64,000 nucleotides of DNA from Chrysomallon squamiferum (GCA_012295275.1 CM022670.1:32325938-32389937); one strand, 5' to 3'; shown: positions 24,361 through 58,500, numbered from the stretch's first letter. Translations and numbers: made by a program. Notes: generated from the sequence alone by a model not told the origin.

Positions 24361-25029
24361 TTTTCGGGCCACTTTTTATTCTTGTCTCAATTATTCAATA
24401 TTGTATAAAATTCTGTCCTATGGATAAAAGGTATAAAGGCTATGCTGTACATAGCTGATGCATGGGATTATATCCGAGATATGGATGTTTACATGTGCAT
24501 AATTTATCGTGTAGTGTACACAGAGTAACTCATGGAGAAGACACTGTTTGACAGAGGTGCGGTTTGTACTGGCTGACGCTGATTTTTTCTGATGACTTTG
24601 TAACGCATATGAACTGTCAGGTAACTTTTCTAATCTGTTCTTTATATATATTATGTTTTTATTTAACTCTGTACAAATTTGTATATGTCACTATTTGTTT
24701 GCTTATATTTAGCGAAGCCTCTCTGTAAAAAGTTATAAAATCTTCCTCAGCTTGAGTAATATACTTTAATTTTCTTTTTTTAATTCGTTTAATTAATTAA
24801 TTAACTAATTAATTAATTTTTATTATTTTATTTTATGAAATCGTTAAATTCAGTTATAACTAAATAATAATTTTTAATAAAGATATTTATCTTAATTAAT
24901 TATATATTTTTTATTGCTTTATTATTATTATTCAGTGTAAATTTACACTGTGAAATTTCTCTAAATAAATAAATATTTCAAAAGAGAACAGAATTGTAAT
25001 TTATCATATTCAAGACCAAACCAGACACG

Positions 25030-25054
25030 CTTAGCACGCGCTGCACGTGCTAAG
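25030..25054. promoter_or_regulatory. Perfect 9-bp inverted repeat upstream of the second gene
   Basis: CTTAGCACG at 25030-25038 and CGTGCTAAG at 25046-25054 are exact reverse complements around a 7-base spacer. GCACGTGC at 25043-25050 is itself a palindrome holding an E-box. It lies just upstream of a TATA-like box in the only GC-rich stretch nearby. It could be a dimer site for a bHLH or bHLH-PAS factor, which is inference. Confidence 0.5.
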
Positions 25055-25080
25055 GATGCTAAGGTGGGGGCAAGAACCGC

Positions 25081-25110
25081 TATAATATGTACCGCTATTC
25101 GTTACCAGTC
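25081..25110 (+). promoter_or_regulatory. Candidate core promoter of the second gene
   Basis: TATAATA at 25081-25087 lies about 26 bases before a possible initiator, CCAGTC (A at 25107). The area from 25020 to 25350 is CpG-rich against an AT-rich background, as is common at promoters. The exact start is not provable from sequence alone. Confidence 0.35.
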
Positions 25111-25235
25111 GAGCGAGACGGGTTTACGTTTCTGTGTCATCTCAGGTATTGTTAATTATTAAGTACGTTACGTTCAGCGTATCCTGTATTCGTGATTGGG
25201 GTTCCACGTTTGAAATTATTTTGTTACAGAAAAAC
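25107..25235 (+). other. Candidate 5' leader with an 84-bp intron
   Basis: CAG|GTATTG at 25145/25146 resembles a donor, and TTGTTACAG ending at 25229 resembles an acceptor. Removing 25146-25229 would leave a short leader joined to AAAAACATGG. There is no ATG between the candidate start site and 25236, so that ATG is first with or without splicing. Confidence 0.35.
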
Positions 25236-46816
<21,581 letters not shown>

Positions 46817-46901
46817 AAAAATTATTTCTCTCTGTAGTTAGAAGATTATTAAACTGTTAATGGGAAATTTCTTTACAGACAAAAAAAAAAAAAAATACAA
46901 T

Positions 46902-46907
46902 AATAAA
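46902..46907 (+). terminator. Candidate polyadenylation signal, second gene
   Basis: AATAAA 86 bases after the stop, but inside an A-rich stretch, which weakens it. A cleaner AATAAA at 47244-47249 is followed by a T/G-rich element (CTTATTTGTTTTTGG) and may be the real one. Confidence 0.35.
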
Positions 46908-47243
46908 AAAAAAAAAAATCATTATTCTTTTTTCTTTCTTCCTTTTATTTTTTTATTTATTATTGCCTTTTATATTTTTCTTTATGGTCTCAGTTGTGTT
47001 TGTAATGTGTGGTAAAGAAAAACTGAAGCCAGGTTTGATAATGTATTTCTAAAAAGATTTTGTTTTATTCTTCAAAACAAATTTATATATGGAAATTATT
47101 TACAAATTGTTATGAATCATAAAAATATAATAAAAATACTAGATATAAAACCATGTACTTAGCAATACAGATTATACCATTATGCACTTCTTGAAAGGTA
47201 TTAGATTAAATTAAAATGTGTGAAATGAAATACATTATTGTCT

Positions 47244-47249
47244 AATAAA
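47244..47249 (+). terminator. Alternative polyadenylation signal, second gene
   Basis: AATAAA about 430 bases after the stop with a T/G-rich downstream element starting four bases later. Sequence alone cannot decide between this and the earlier signal or a longer UTR. Confidence 0.35.
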
Positions 47250-48359
47250 GCTTATTTGTTTTTGGAGAAAAAACATTTCACCAAGCAGATAAACAATACA
47301 AAATGGAAGCAAATTTAATTCTATTTCTGACAGCAGAAAAACAACATCAGAATAAACAGACATGTTTCTTGAAAGCTTGATATGATTAGTATATTTTCTT
47401 TTATAACCCAATTATAACAAAATTATCTGAGAAATATAAAATTATATGTACAATATTGTCTAAAGGAAATTGAAGATAAAGGAATTCATAGAAAATCATT
47501 GTTAGTATTATCATTCGTAATCATTCAATATTTACTTTGACACAGAAACAGTGTAATTTAAATTATTTAGTTTCACATGTCGTAAGATATTATTTATTAT
47601 TAAAGTTTGATTTGTTCAGTAAAGTGACTGGAGCTAACTAATGAATTTTCTGTCATTCACTACTCTATGTGAAACATTTGATAAAATTCTGTTTTTCCAT
47701 TAGTAGTATTTTTGTGTGTGTCTGTGTCAATATCTTTACTTTTTAATATATATTTTTTTAATTTATAAGAAATGATTTTAATTAGCATCATACATTTTTT
47801 TTAATTAAAAATTCTTCAATCTTAATGTGTTTTCTCCCATTTAAATTTCTTGTTTGAGTAGGAAGGGAAACAACTCTTGATGGTCTGAATGAGAACGGTA
47901 GTTGTATTAACTACACAGATGAAAAGATTTAAGCTTGGCCTGCATTAAATACAAAAAATGTATTAATCAACTTAATGTAAATGGAAATAACAAAGACAGT
48001 TAATATAACATAAGCTGATTTTAATATAACTGAAAACATTTGATAAAGATTTTGTTCATTTATGGGAGGTTTCAAAGTAAACGAAATATATAATTTTTTT
48101 TATTTCATATTGGGATGTTTGTAATGAAAATAGACAAGTAAGATAATTATATTAGTAGATTTTGTGATAATTTTGTATAATTATAAAATTATTTTTAAAA
48201 TATCATAATTAGTGCACTGCTTATATATGATTAATACTATTATTAATATTATCAAACATAATAATAATAAAAACAAAAACAACCATAAAAGGAAATTTTT
48301 AAAGTGCATTTTGGCACTTACTCTCTTCATTAATATGCTCAGTACTGCCATTTAATGAC

Positions 48360-48386
48360 AAAAAAAAAAAAAAAAAAAAAAAAAAA
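48360..48386. repeat. Poly-A tract
   Basis: 27 consecutive A followed by TTAAAATTAAAATAAAAT. Confidence 0.92.
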
Positions 48387-49962
48387 TTAAAATTAAAATA
48401 AAATATGATAGAAGGAGACAAAATCCAAGCTACAGTGGTCATTAAAATTACTGAGGATTCTTGTCTGCATACACAGCAACTCTTCAGATCATCTCCAATC
48501 AAAATATGACACCTAATGAAAATTTTAATAGAAAATAAAGTAAAATTAACTTAGATTTTCACTTCACATAATTTACAGAAATAATTATTGACATTTTAGA
48601 CACTTTAAAAATATCGTGGAAGTTTCCTGTAATTCAGGAACTGTAACTCTTGATGAAATACTTCTTCCAGACAATCTGTCTTAATGTGGCAGATTGAGTT
48701 AGTCCCAAGTGAATCCAGTTCGGACAAGAATCTGCAGTATTTCTGTGAAAGACATCATGACTTTGTTTCAGAAATACTGATAGTGAAGCCTGTAGCTTAT
48801 AAGAATTACAAAGTCCACTTAAATAAAATTGTTTAGTTACTGAATTTGGATGTCTGGTCACCTTGTTTGAATGTGAGAATAACTGAAATATTACTTTAAT
48901 GTATTATACTATTATTAAGATGAATAAGAAAATTAAAAGTAGTTTGTAGCTAGAAATAAATATCACTTTACTGCATTAGGAAATGTACATGGGTAAATCA
49001 AAGAGCAAAGACAGTTTGTATGTGGTATGAAATGTGACTTTCCTGTGTTAGTAATGTTGCATGCATAAACCAAAAAGGTAAAGGCAAATTAGGTTAAAAA
49101 TGATTATCATTCCTTGTATATATTTTTTTGTTTTTTTATTTTTTAAGGATATTATCATTATCATGGAAAGATTCACTAGTCATGCTAGATCCCAGGAAAA
49201 ATATAAAATAATAAAAAATATCAGATACTTACTATGTAAAGCCATTTTGGTGTGATGTGAAAAACAAAACTTAAACTGAATTGATATACGTGACAAACTT
49301 CATTTTGAATTTTCCTTCATCAGCCATGTTATCCAGATCATTTGTGATTATTATGTTGTTTGTTTATTTATTAATGTACCTTTCACATTCTTTGATTTTG
49401 TTTTCACACAAATAAATGTACTTACAGCTTTTAGTTACTGTATCAACTGAGCATCAAATTTATGCTGTAAAATGAATTTTTTGTGTATTAATTAATGTAC
49501 TTTTTTCTTTATTGTATTTTGTTTCATTTTCATGTGGACTGCGTGTGTATTACCACTGACATAAAGAAAATGGCCAGAGTTCAGTTACTTTATCAAATTA
49601 AAATTTTATCATGAAATTAAACTGTTACATTATTTAATAAACTAGAAATATTTTTCTTTCATTATTTTCTCTGATTTTCTTTTGCACTGAGTGTATATGG
49701 TACAAAACCAATGTTCACAGTTTTCAATTACCATATCAACAGGACATCACATTACTTGGTCACTGTAGCTGCAGTATGCAATTTCATCCTTATTCCTCGA
49801 GAGAAATACTCTTAATTAAAATATACATCTTATCAACCAGATCATTACAAATTTCCAACAAGCTGGCTTCAGTCGAAGTGAATCTGCTTTTTAATTACAC
49901 AGCTGGCCTCTTAGGACAGGTCAACAAGTCAATGGTTCTGTTCTCATAATCATTTCTTTCTG

Positions 49963-50098
49963 AACAATTAATTCATAATTTTATTTCCAGAACAATAAAT
50001 TTATAACTTTCTTTCTGAACAGTAAATTTATAACTTTCTTTCTGAACTGTAAATTTATAACTTTGTTTCTGAACAGTAAATTTATAATTTTCTTCTAA
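49963..50098. repeat. 27-bp minisatellite
   Basis: Five copies with consensus AACAGTAAATTTATAACTTT plus CTTTCTG begin at 49963, 49991, 50018, 50045 and 50072. The spacing is 28, then 27 three times. Outer copies are more diverged than inner ones. Confidence 0.93.
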
Positions 50099-51423
50099 TT
50101 AATCAATTCATAATTGTATTTAGCAATAATATATACACTTCTCTCTGTATCTTCCTTTATTGAATAAATATTTGCTAATTATAACTTACAATATTTTTAT
50201 TTTGATGATTATTATATTTTAAATATGATTCAGATTCAAAATTTGTCTTATTTAGTTAGGCTAGTATACTTTTAACCATATAAGCTACAGCCATATTTGT
50301 AGCATCAGTTTATGACATACACCAGTGGGTTAGCTTCTTATTATAATCACCAGCCTGATAGCGCCTTTTAAATAACCTAAGCATTTTTTTTTTTTTTCAG
50401 ACCATGGATATTTAATAATAAAAACAAAAACTGACTTCTGAAGCTACTTTTAACTGTTTAGCATCTAGAATCTTGTCTACATTTTGGTACAAGATTGCAA
50501 ATAATTTGGCTTTTGAAATTTCAGTCGAGTATATATTGCAAAAGAAGAAATCTCACTGGGTTTCAAAGTAAAGATTAATCCTTGAGATATCTGCCAATAT
50601 TTAGACACTAATACACTAAGCCATTCAAAAGCTGTTCTTATTCTTTGTTTTATTTTAAAAAGCAGTCACATGTCACATACCTTGTGTGTGACAATAAATA
50701 TCCAGGATTAAATTATATAGTATTGTCATATAAAAAAAGAAAAAAAGAAAATGAGTTTAAAAAAAACATAGACTGTATGGGACTGTTTTGTTTTCCAGTT
50801 TGTTAAATTCAGATATATGATAGATGGTATTAAAACTTTCAGCATGAAATGAAAAAGAGAACCAAACCAGAATTAAAATGTGAAATCCAATATTGTTTTT
50901 GATCAGTCTTTAATCCAACTGCATTGATCTATATATAAACTTTTATTTAAGGGGAAACGCTAGGTGAAAAATGACAAAATATGAAGAAAACAAAATCATT
51001 TTTGAGATTTTGACATGACCATTTACAAAAATTATTCAGGTTTCTATTCATACAAGTTAGAAAGTCCAAAATTTTTTTAATTATGTTTGTCACTGAAATT
51101 TGCACATTTTAGTAAAATTCTGTGTTTATTTCTGGGTTTTATTTTTGATGCATATTTCTCGAAACCTCCATGAAATTTGACATTCTGCATACCGTTGGAA
51201 AGTGTTCTAAAAATAGATACAAACTCCAGTGAGATATTCCTTAATTTTATGCACTCCCTCTGAGAATATGAAAGAAAAAAATGAAGATAGAGACTTATGA
51301 TATCACATGACTTGTTGCAACATTCTGTTCGATTGTCAGAATTATTTCTGGTGAGATTGTTTACATCCGTTCATTGATTTTATTTCCCACTGGATACTGT
51401 TTGAGATTTAACTTTTCAAAATC

Positions 51424-52380
51424 ATGGAAACTTATCATGGAAAGAAAACCAGTACAAAACATAAATTTGTGAAGTGGAAACGATCTTGCAAACAACAGTT
51501 CTGCTTGAAAGAAAACACAAGACTGCCGAAACAAGCAAGGACATTGAGGAAGTTGAATCACCCAGTGGCTACTGAAGATCGGCAGGCACCAGGACCTTCC
51601 CCACTGACTTTGAAAAGAAGATGAACATCCAAATCATCATCCATTTCTTACTGATGACAACTGTCTTTAGTGCAGGTGACATGTCTGAAAAAAACTTGTC
51701 GAAAATTTGAAATGTTCATACTCCACATGTAAATAGAAATGGATCATCAGATAACTGTCACTGTATGTGATCATTTGAAAGGTCCTGTTTAAAATTTGCA
51801 GACAGTTTGTGCCACTTGTGAAAAGATCATCAAATCATGTAGGTGGCCAGGGAAACAGATTTCATTTCATCACTATCAGACAAAGAACTACATCATGATC
51901 ATTGTCCAAAGGGTCCTTCCAGTTTTTTTTTTTTTCATTTCTTTTTTTTATCACCAAGCACTGGCTATAGTTGAACAACCAGACAACCATGCTGAAAATG
52001 AGGGAACACCACTGTCAAAGGAAGTTGGGCAGTTTGTTAAGCCAGTCTACATTCAATTTGGCAGTGAAAATCTGTTACATCGATATCTGAAAGGGAAAAC
52101 CCAAACACAGACTTTGTGGGAAAATTAAGAGTGGACAGTGGGGTTGAAGTGGCAGTGAGTAAATTGAACCAATACAGCAGCAGCATTGGGTTTACAAAAG
52201 TGGTTGGAGCTGCTATGAAACTAACAATTCAAAGGATTCTGAATGAATCCACATGATAGAAAATCTGCTGTAATCCAAAAGACAGGGAACCAAGACATTT
52301 GAAAAGGATTCAGCAACAAGAAATGCTTGCTGCAGTTGAAGGTGAACCTGCTATGCAGATGAAGAATTTTAAATTAAATT
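51424..52380 (+). pseudogene. Relic of a MULE-type transposase-like gene
   Basis: A GC-richer block with several open stretches in different frames. The first (51424-51624) starts METYHGKKTSTKHKFVKWKR. The part at 51960-52125 reads PLSKEVGQFVKPVYIQFGSE then NLLHRYLKGKTQTQT. This fits the V-x-x-x-I/V-KP...LL-x-x-C/Y-L-x-GKTQ-N-x-N-E-S region near the C-terminus of the Mutator-like transposase-domain proteins that are multicopy in cnidarians, molluscs and insects. After a frameshift, VEVAVSKLNQYSSSIGF matches the next conserved block. Stops, frameshifts and a poly-T insertion (51920-51950) show it is dead. No terminal repeats were found. Confidence 0.55.
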
Positions 52381-52889
52381 TGTTATTATAACTTTCAAGT
52401 GACAAATGAGAACTCTTTTTGGACAACAGATAATCTAACAATAATGTGTATTAGAAAAAAGTTCAGGTTTTTTTTCAGAAGGAAGTAAAACACACTCAGT
52501 TATCACAATAATTATACATAACATCACCCCAGTAGTTAGAATAAGTGGAAATATAGTTATAAAACTTTATCTGCTGTTTTCTCAGATTTTGTTTTTCACA
52601 CTTTTCAAAATTTGTGTGAATGTGCTGCATTAAAACTATTTATGCTAGAGATCTCAAATTTGGAATATATATATTTTAGAAACAAACACTAGAAAGTGAC
52701 AGAGAGAGAATCTTGAAAAAAAAAATCCATTCTTTTCATATAACCTTTATAATGTGTCTAGTACAAAAAAATATGATGAAAAACCTAATAATTTTAAAAA
52801 CAATTTTTTATTTGAAGCATGGGGATTATTTCCACCAAGTTTTAATTCTGTAACATAAATAACGGTTTGGTTTTTTCCCTTTAATATAG

Positions 52890-53025
52890 AAAATGTATTA
52901 CATAACATATACATATATTGTAATGTAGAACAGAACAGTTATTACAAAAAGTAGAACATTACCTTTAGTACATAATATATAGCAAAAGTGTTATTACATA
53001 ATACAGAACAGAACATGTTAACATT
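52890..53025 (-). repeat. AT-rich satellite, inverted arm
   Basis: Contains GTTATTACATAATACAGAAC, AGAACAGAACATG and ATGTAGAACAGAACAGTTAT. These are the reverse complement of units in the larger array at 53390-54060. About three or four diverged units of roughly 33 bases. Confidence 0.7.
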
Positions 53026-53389
53026 AATCTAGATAACTTTTATCTAACTATACTGGTGTTAAATCTCAACTTTTTATTTTAAAGTATCCTGCATTCATAT
53101 AGGAGAGTCATCAGATTATATGTAGATTCTGTTGAATGGATTTTTATTTTCCCTATCTTTACCTTCACATTGGCATCTTGTCATCTATATTTAAAGCAAA
53201 GTTGTTGATTCTCAATTCTTTCTTCTCTTCAGAACTGACTGTTATATTGTTATTACATATCAGATGTAATTAGATGGTGTTTTTAAATAAACCCTCTCCT
53301 TTTAACCACTCTAAAGCATAGATTCAAATGACAATAAAGTGCCTTTCTTTATACAAGGTGTCTTTAATAAATATAGATTTTTAATTTTT

Positions 53390-54060
53390 GTCTTATATAA
53401 TTTATATTCTATTCTTCTCTGTGTAAAATGTGTTCTATTCTGATATTTTTATAGTAAGAGTTCTTCACTTTGTATTGTGCATTAATTGTTCTACATTAAA
53501 ACATACATTCTCTATTATATAACTACACATTCTGTTAAATAATAACTATTTTGTTCTACAGCATATAATAATTGTTCTTTGCTACATAATGTAACAAATA
53601 TCCAACTGTACATTAAATGGTGTTGTTTTCATAATGTAATAAATGTTGTGTTCTACATTGTATAACAGCTGTTCTATTCTATTTTATGTAATAAGTGTTC
53701 TGTTGTACTTTAAAATAAATGTTTATTCTACATTATGTAATAAATGTTCTTTTCTACATTACACAAGTGTTTTGTTCTCTGTTATATAGTGTTTTAAATT
53801 ATGTAAAATCATGTTAAGTAGTCTGTATTAAGTGGTAACTGTTCTCTTTTACATTAGGTATAAGTGTCCAGTTTGATTTTATTTTGTTCTGCTTAATAAT
53901 AATTACTAGCAAGAGTTCTATTCTACATTATATAAAATATGCTATATATTACATAAAATGTATTCTGCATTATATAATAACTGTTTTGTTCTTCATTATG
54001 CAATAACTGTTTTGTTCTATACTGTGTTATAAATATTTTATTCTATTTCAGGTAACATGT
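53390..54060 (+). repeat. Degenerate ~33-bp AT-rich satellite
   Basis: Consensus close to TTCTACATTATGTAATAA plus NTGTTCTG, repeated about twenty times with much divergence and some ~60-base higher spacing. The best-preserved units lie between 53640 and 53770 and between 53960 and 54030. Confidence 0.8.
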
Positions 54061-55088
54061 GTTATGTATTTTTCAAATTCTGTCTGATATGATATAGAAT
54101 ATCAAGTTACTACATTTTGATGCCATGTTTATCTGCCATCATTTACATAGTAACAGGCCTACGCAAGCTTCTGAACACCTTTTACACATTATGAAACCAA
54201 ACAAAATCAGTTTTAAAGTGTATTAGTGACCAGTTGTTATCTTGCAGCTCTTTCCAAACTGTATTTTATTTATTGTTTTTTATCAACAATAAACACAGCA
54301 TTTAAATGTTTGGTTCATTTGAAAAGTAATGCAAAATTGGTGTAAGTTGGTTATATCAATAGTCAGAAGATTAATGTTTCTGTATTACTGTAGTATGTGT
54401 GTGTGTCTGTGTGGGTGGTATATATGGATATATAAGTGCATGTATGTATGCATCTATATGTTGTTTGTATGTTTGTGTGAATGTGTGTCTTTATTTTTAG
54501 ATACCAACATACAGTTGTAAAAATATGTTTATTATTTTAATGATTTTACTTGACAAAATATAATTTAACAGAAAGCTTTTTATTATTTCTCCTTTTTCTA
54601 AAAATAAAATTAACGTGGTATTTGTATCATATTTCAAAACAAAAATTAATTTCAAAAACATTTTATTACATCTATTTTTAAATGTATATTAAACTCAATA
54701 TGTAAAATGCATAATTTATCTAATTTTTTCAACTCATTTTATATATTTAATGTCTTTTTTAATTTTAATTTTTTTCTTCTGAATAATGTATCAGAATATT
54801 TTGTTCCATATAACCATAGTAAACGTTTACTACTATTCACTAAATGACGTTTCAAGGTCTTTTTCTGACAGCAGAATAATGAGATAGGAGAAACTGAACT
54901 ATATGTCAAAAAAGGAATATCCATAAACTGTACTTTTAGGAATAAACATTTGTTTGTCAGTAATTGTATTCCCATTTTTATACATATTCATGTACGTCCT
55001 TTCTACCCAAGATGTAACAAATAACGTCTTTTTTTCTTTTTCTGCCTTCCGAGGAACAAATGATATCATTTTGGGCTGGGGTATCATT

Positions 55089-55212
55089 TAACCATTCATT
55101 AATTAATTTTTCATTCTTTGTTCATCCATTCATTCATTCTTTCATTCATTCTTCATTCATCCATTCACTCATTGTTTCATTAAATCATTTTTATTCATTA
55201 ATTTATTGACTG
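55089..55212. repeat. Degenerate (ATTC)n tetranucleotide tract
   Basis: Interrupted CATT/ATTC units over about 120 bases. Confidence 0.85.
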
Positions 55213-56925
55213 ACTGATAATACAACACACAACTGTTCGAAATACAAAGTAAACAAGAATTATTTTTTCTTTTTAAAAATGTTGAATATTTTAAAGGAAT
55301 TAATTCAAACCAAAAACAAGGTTTGTATATGAAAAAGAAGTGTATTGATTTTAACTTAACAGCTAATGTATTAGATAAGAGAATTTCATTCATTACTGCT
55401 GTACACCTGTTGTAAGACAGTGTGATGAATGCAGGTGTGGTAAGATGTGGTCAACAGCAGGTCAGGCTGTTAAGCATGAAAAGAAATAAAGGCATGCACA
55501 GATAATAAATGTTTTAAAGTAATTAACCCAGATGTGACACATTAAAATATAATAATAATAGTAGTTATTGTCATGAATTTTTAATCTTAAATGAAAACAT
55601 TTCTTTTACTTTGTTTAAATTTTTATGTCTTTACTTTAAAAAAAAATTATATATTATTTTACATAATATATTGAAATGAATAATTCATTACTTTTATGGT
55701 TAATATTTTAATGGAATTAATTTAGTTTTATCATGAATAGCATAATAGATTTTCTTTGTTTTTAAATTAAATATCTTATTGTGTATAAAAAGTTAGTAAT
55801 ATAAAGAATAATTTTTTAATTGTAAATATTCTGAAGACCTTAATTTTGGCCATAGGAATAATATACATTTGAAAGAAAACTGTATTTCATGTTAATTACC
55901 TTTATTCTTAATTTTATGTTTTAACAATATATATTTAAAAACCAACCTACATTTTATATGTATGTATGTAATATTAAAAATCCTCTTCACAATGCATCAG
56001 AATAATATCAGAAAATTAGTATAACTGACCACCATATTTTAGGAAATTATGAATGATACCTGGAATGTTCAAGAATCATACATATTTCTTTAGTGATTCA
56101 GTTAAAAGACTTAAATTTTCACAAATTATTAATATTTCCTGATAGTACATATGCATTTCTCTTTGTAATAATTAATGAAGATGTCCTTAATTCTAATTTG
56201 TTTTTCACTGAAATATTTGCCAGTTCTTACATTTTTCATCACTTAATTACCACTGAAACATTTCCCTACTTCTTATTTTTTCTTAACTTAAGTATTACAG
56301 AACATTTTCACTTATTCTTATTTTTTTATTATCATTATTATTTTGTGAGAATTACTGACATTTTCATTAATTATTTTTTCTCTTCAGCTAGTAATAAATA
56401 CTGCAAATTTCTCTAACTCATATTTTTTTTATCACTACTTAGTAACAGCTATTTATAATTTCTCATATTCTTATGTTTTTTGAACAAAAAAAACATTCAG
56501 TTATTTTCTTTAACCTCTTTTTAACATAACAGCTGATTATTAAATAATATAATTTTATTACAGATGTGTCTAAGACATTATGAGTATGATAAATATACAT
56601 GTGGTGTGATAAAATGAAGTCAAAGGGAGCACAAACTATTAAATACAAATTTTAAAATGTATAATTTATTCCAAGGATGCAAAAATTTAGTATAAATTAA
56701 AATATAGAGTTCAATAAACACAGATGTGACATCCATTAAATATAATGCAATATAGATGCACTGAGGTTCAAAAGCTTAAATTATTTTATTATCAGTCTGA
56801 ACTCAGTTTCTACCCAGTTTATTAAGTAAGAATAATGTTTTTTGTTACCATTTATTTCGTTGTTTGAACTAGTAATTAGGGACCTAAAATACACTCAAAC
56901 TCACCATATACATACATGTCCAAAG

Positions 56926-57041
56926 ACACACACACACACACACACACACATCCATCCATCCATCCATCCATCCATCCATCCATCCATCCATACATACATA
57001 TAGATACATACATACAGATACAGAGATAATTATAAATGTAG

Positions 57042-57085
<44 letters not shown>
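56926..57085. repeat. Compound (CA)n-(TCCA)10-(TACA)n ... (TG)n
   Basis: (CA) at 56926-56950, ten perfect TCCA units at 56951-56990, TACA/GATA variants, then (TG) at 57043-57085. The CA and TG ends are reverse complements and could pair. Confidence 0.93.
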
Positions 57086-57086
<1 letters not shown>

Positions 57087-57499
57087 CAAGGAACTAATGC
57101 TAAAGAAATATTCCAATTTTTAAAAAATACTTAACTTTTTTTAATTTTCAAATTTTGTCTGTTTCCTTCTTGAATCATTACTTTAGTAGGTTATGCACTG
57201 TTTAAATCTTCTCTAAATCAGGAATATACAGGCTTTCAAGTCACACCCTTCTTCTTGAAAGAGACTGAATATAAATATTAATTTTGATTGTCTAGCAATT
57301 ATTACCTTTGTATTACTTGACATTTTGCAACAGAACGTAGCTAAAGAAATGTCTATAAAATAAAGCTCTCCAAAATTAATTATTATTTAACATTTTCATA
57401 CAAAAAACAATCAAATTTCTGATGTTTATATTATGATATGAAATTCAGTAATTTTACAAAACCTGCTCAGTTTATAAGAATTATCAATATATTAGGATT

Positions 57500-58120
57500 A
57501 ATATTATGTCCAAAAGAAGGTGCTGATGTCTTATTATCAAGCAATTCCATATGTGTATCCTAACAGTTGAAGGATTCCCTGCCAATCTTAGAGCAGCATC
57601 TGTCATTTCTGAAATAATTTTCACTGCTGGCTTTCTGTTGTACTTGAGAACCAAATAATCTTAAATGGATTACAGTTAGGGCTTTGCATTGACCATGGAT
57701 GTGTCATAACAGAATATTGCCTTAAATCTTGTCAACTTTATCTTGTTATTGATGAGCCATGTCATCATCATCCACAGACACTGCTACCAAATGCTGTTAT
57801 TAAAATTGTTTCAAGGTTATTCTGTTTATGCAGAATCCATTGATACATGTTTATAACAGTAATGAGACCCAAATTAGTCTCTGACAAGCATCCTTATATC
57901 ACTACAGAACCTCCTCCAAAACGCTTTCCTGAATATTCTCTTTAAAGGATGTGGTGTTTGACTGTCTCCGTGTATTAGTTCTGTCTTAAATAATATAAAG
58001 ATGGAATCATGTTTGACTTTTACATTGTTGGAATATCAGTATTTTATTAAAAGGTGACTACATAACTGATTCCAAAACTTGATTTTGGCACAAGATGGAG
58101 GAAACATAATCGTTGTGAAA
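57500..58120 (-). pseudogene. Tc1/mariner transposase relic
   Basis: Read on the - strand, GGAGGAGGTTCTGTAGTG near 57918-57896 gives GGGSVVI, a stop, then GC, against the Tc1 motif GGGSVMxWGCF with the tryptophan now a stop. About 200 bases further, 57695-57651 gives WSMQSPNCNPFKIIW, against WP-x-QSPDLNPIE-x-LW, the block around the last catalytic residues of the DDE domain; the aspartate and glutamate positions are changed. Spacing and order fit the family. Many stops and frameshifts show long decay. Terminal inverted repeats and a flanking TA were not identified. Confidence 0.8.
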
Positions 58121-58500
58121 TTAGTGGAGCTTCATTTGTGTCACAATGAGTATAACTAAGACATTAATTAATGTTATATCAATTTTGAAAATATTCTTAT
58201 GGCACATATGTGTTTATTGTTATTATTATTATTAAATTGTTTATTATTGTTTAATTACATCTTGATGTATTTTGTTTTTAGTTTCAAACTTTACGTAATT
58301 TTTAAAACACCTGGTTTCTGTTACTTATTTGAGATACTACCTTCTAATCAACATCTCTCTTCTGTTTCCTATAGTATCAAAAGCAATGGCATATGCTGTC
58401 CTGTGCAACGAAAAGTGAAAGAAAAGTATGGAAAGAAAAAGTACAATTTTTATTGTCATTTTCACCAAATTGAATTTTAATTAACCTCAATTTAAGTAAC
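58121..58500. other. Unassigned sequence next to the Tc1 relic
   Basis: It contains a short TTA tract (58213-58235) and a 93-codon frame (58199-58480) that is low-complexity at its start and does not resemble a known protein. No gene is called. Confidence 0.4.

Larger units (their letters stand above)
17400..25100. other. CpG-retaining intergenic interval
   Basis: About 7.7 kb without a supported exon. CpG dinucleotides are visibly more frequent than in the PTCHD3-like gene before it and in the second gene after it, although AT content remains high. It contains poly-A runs, a hAT-like MITE, two tandem-repeat arrays and a GC-richer block near 23.5-24.4 kb. In many invertebrates gene bodies are methylated and lose CpG while intergenic DNA does not, so this interval may mark the untranscribed gap between the genes. 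Confidence 0.55.

Noticed and set aside
58199-58480. 93-codon plus-strand frame
   Set aside because: Starts in a TTA-rich low-complexity tract and has no known motif.
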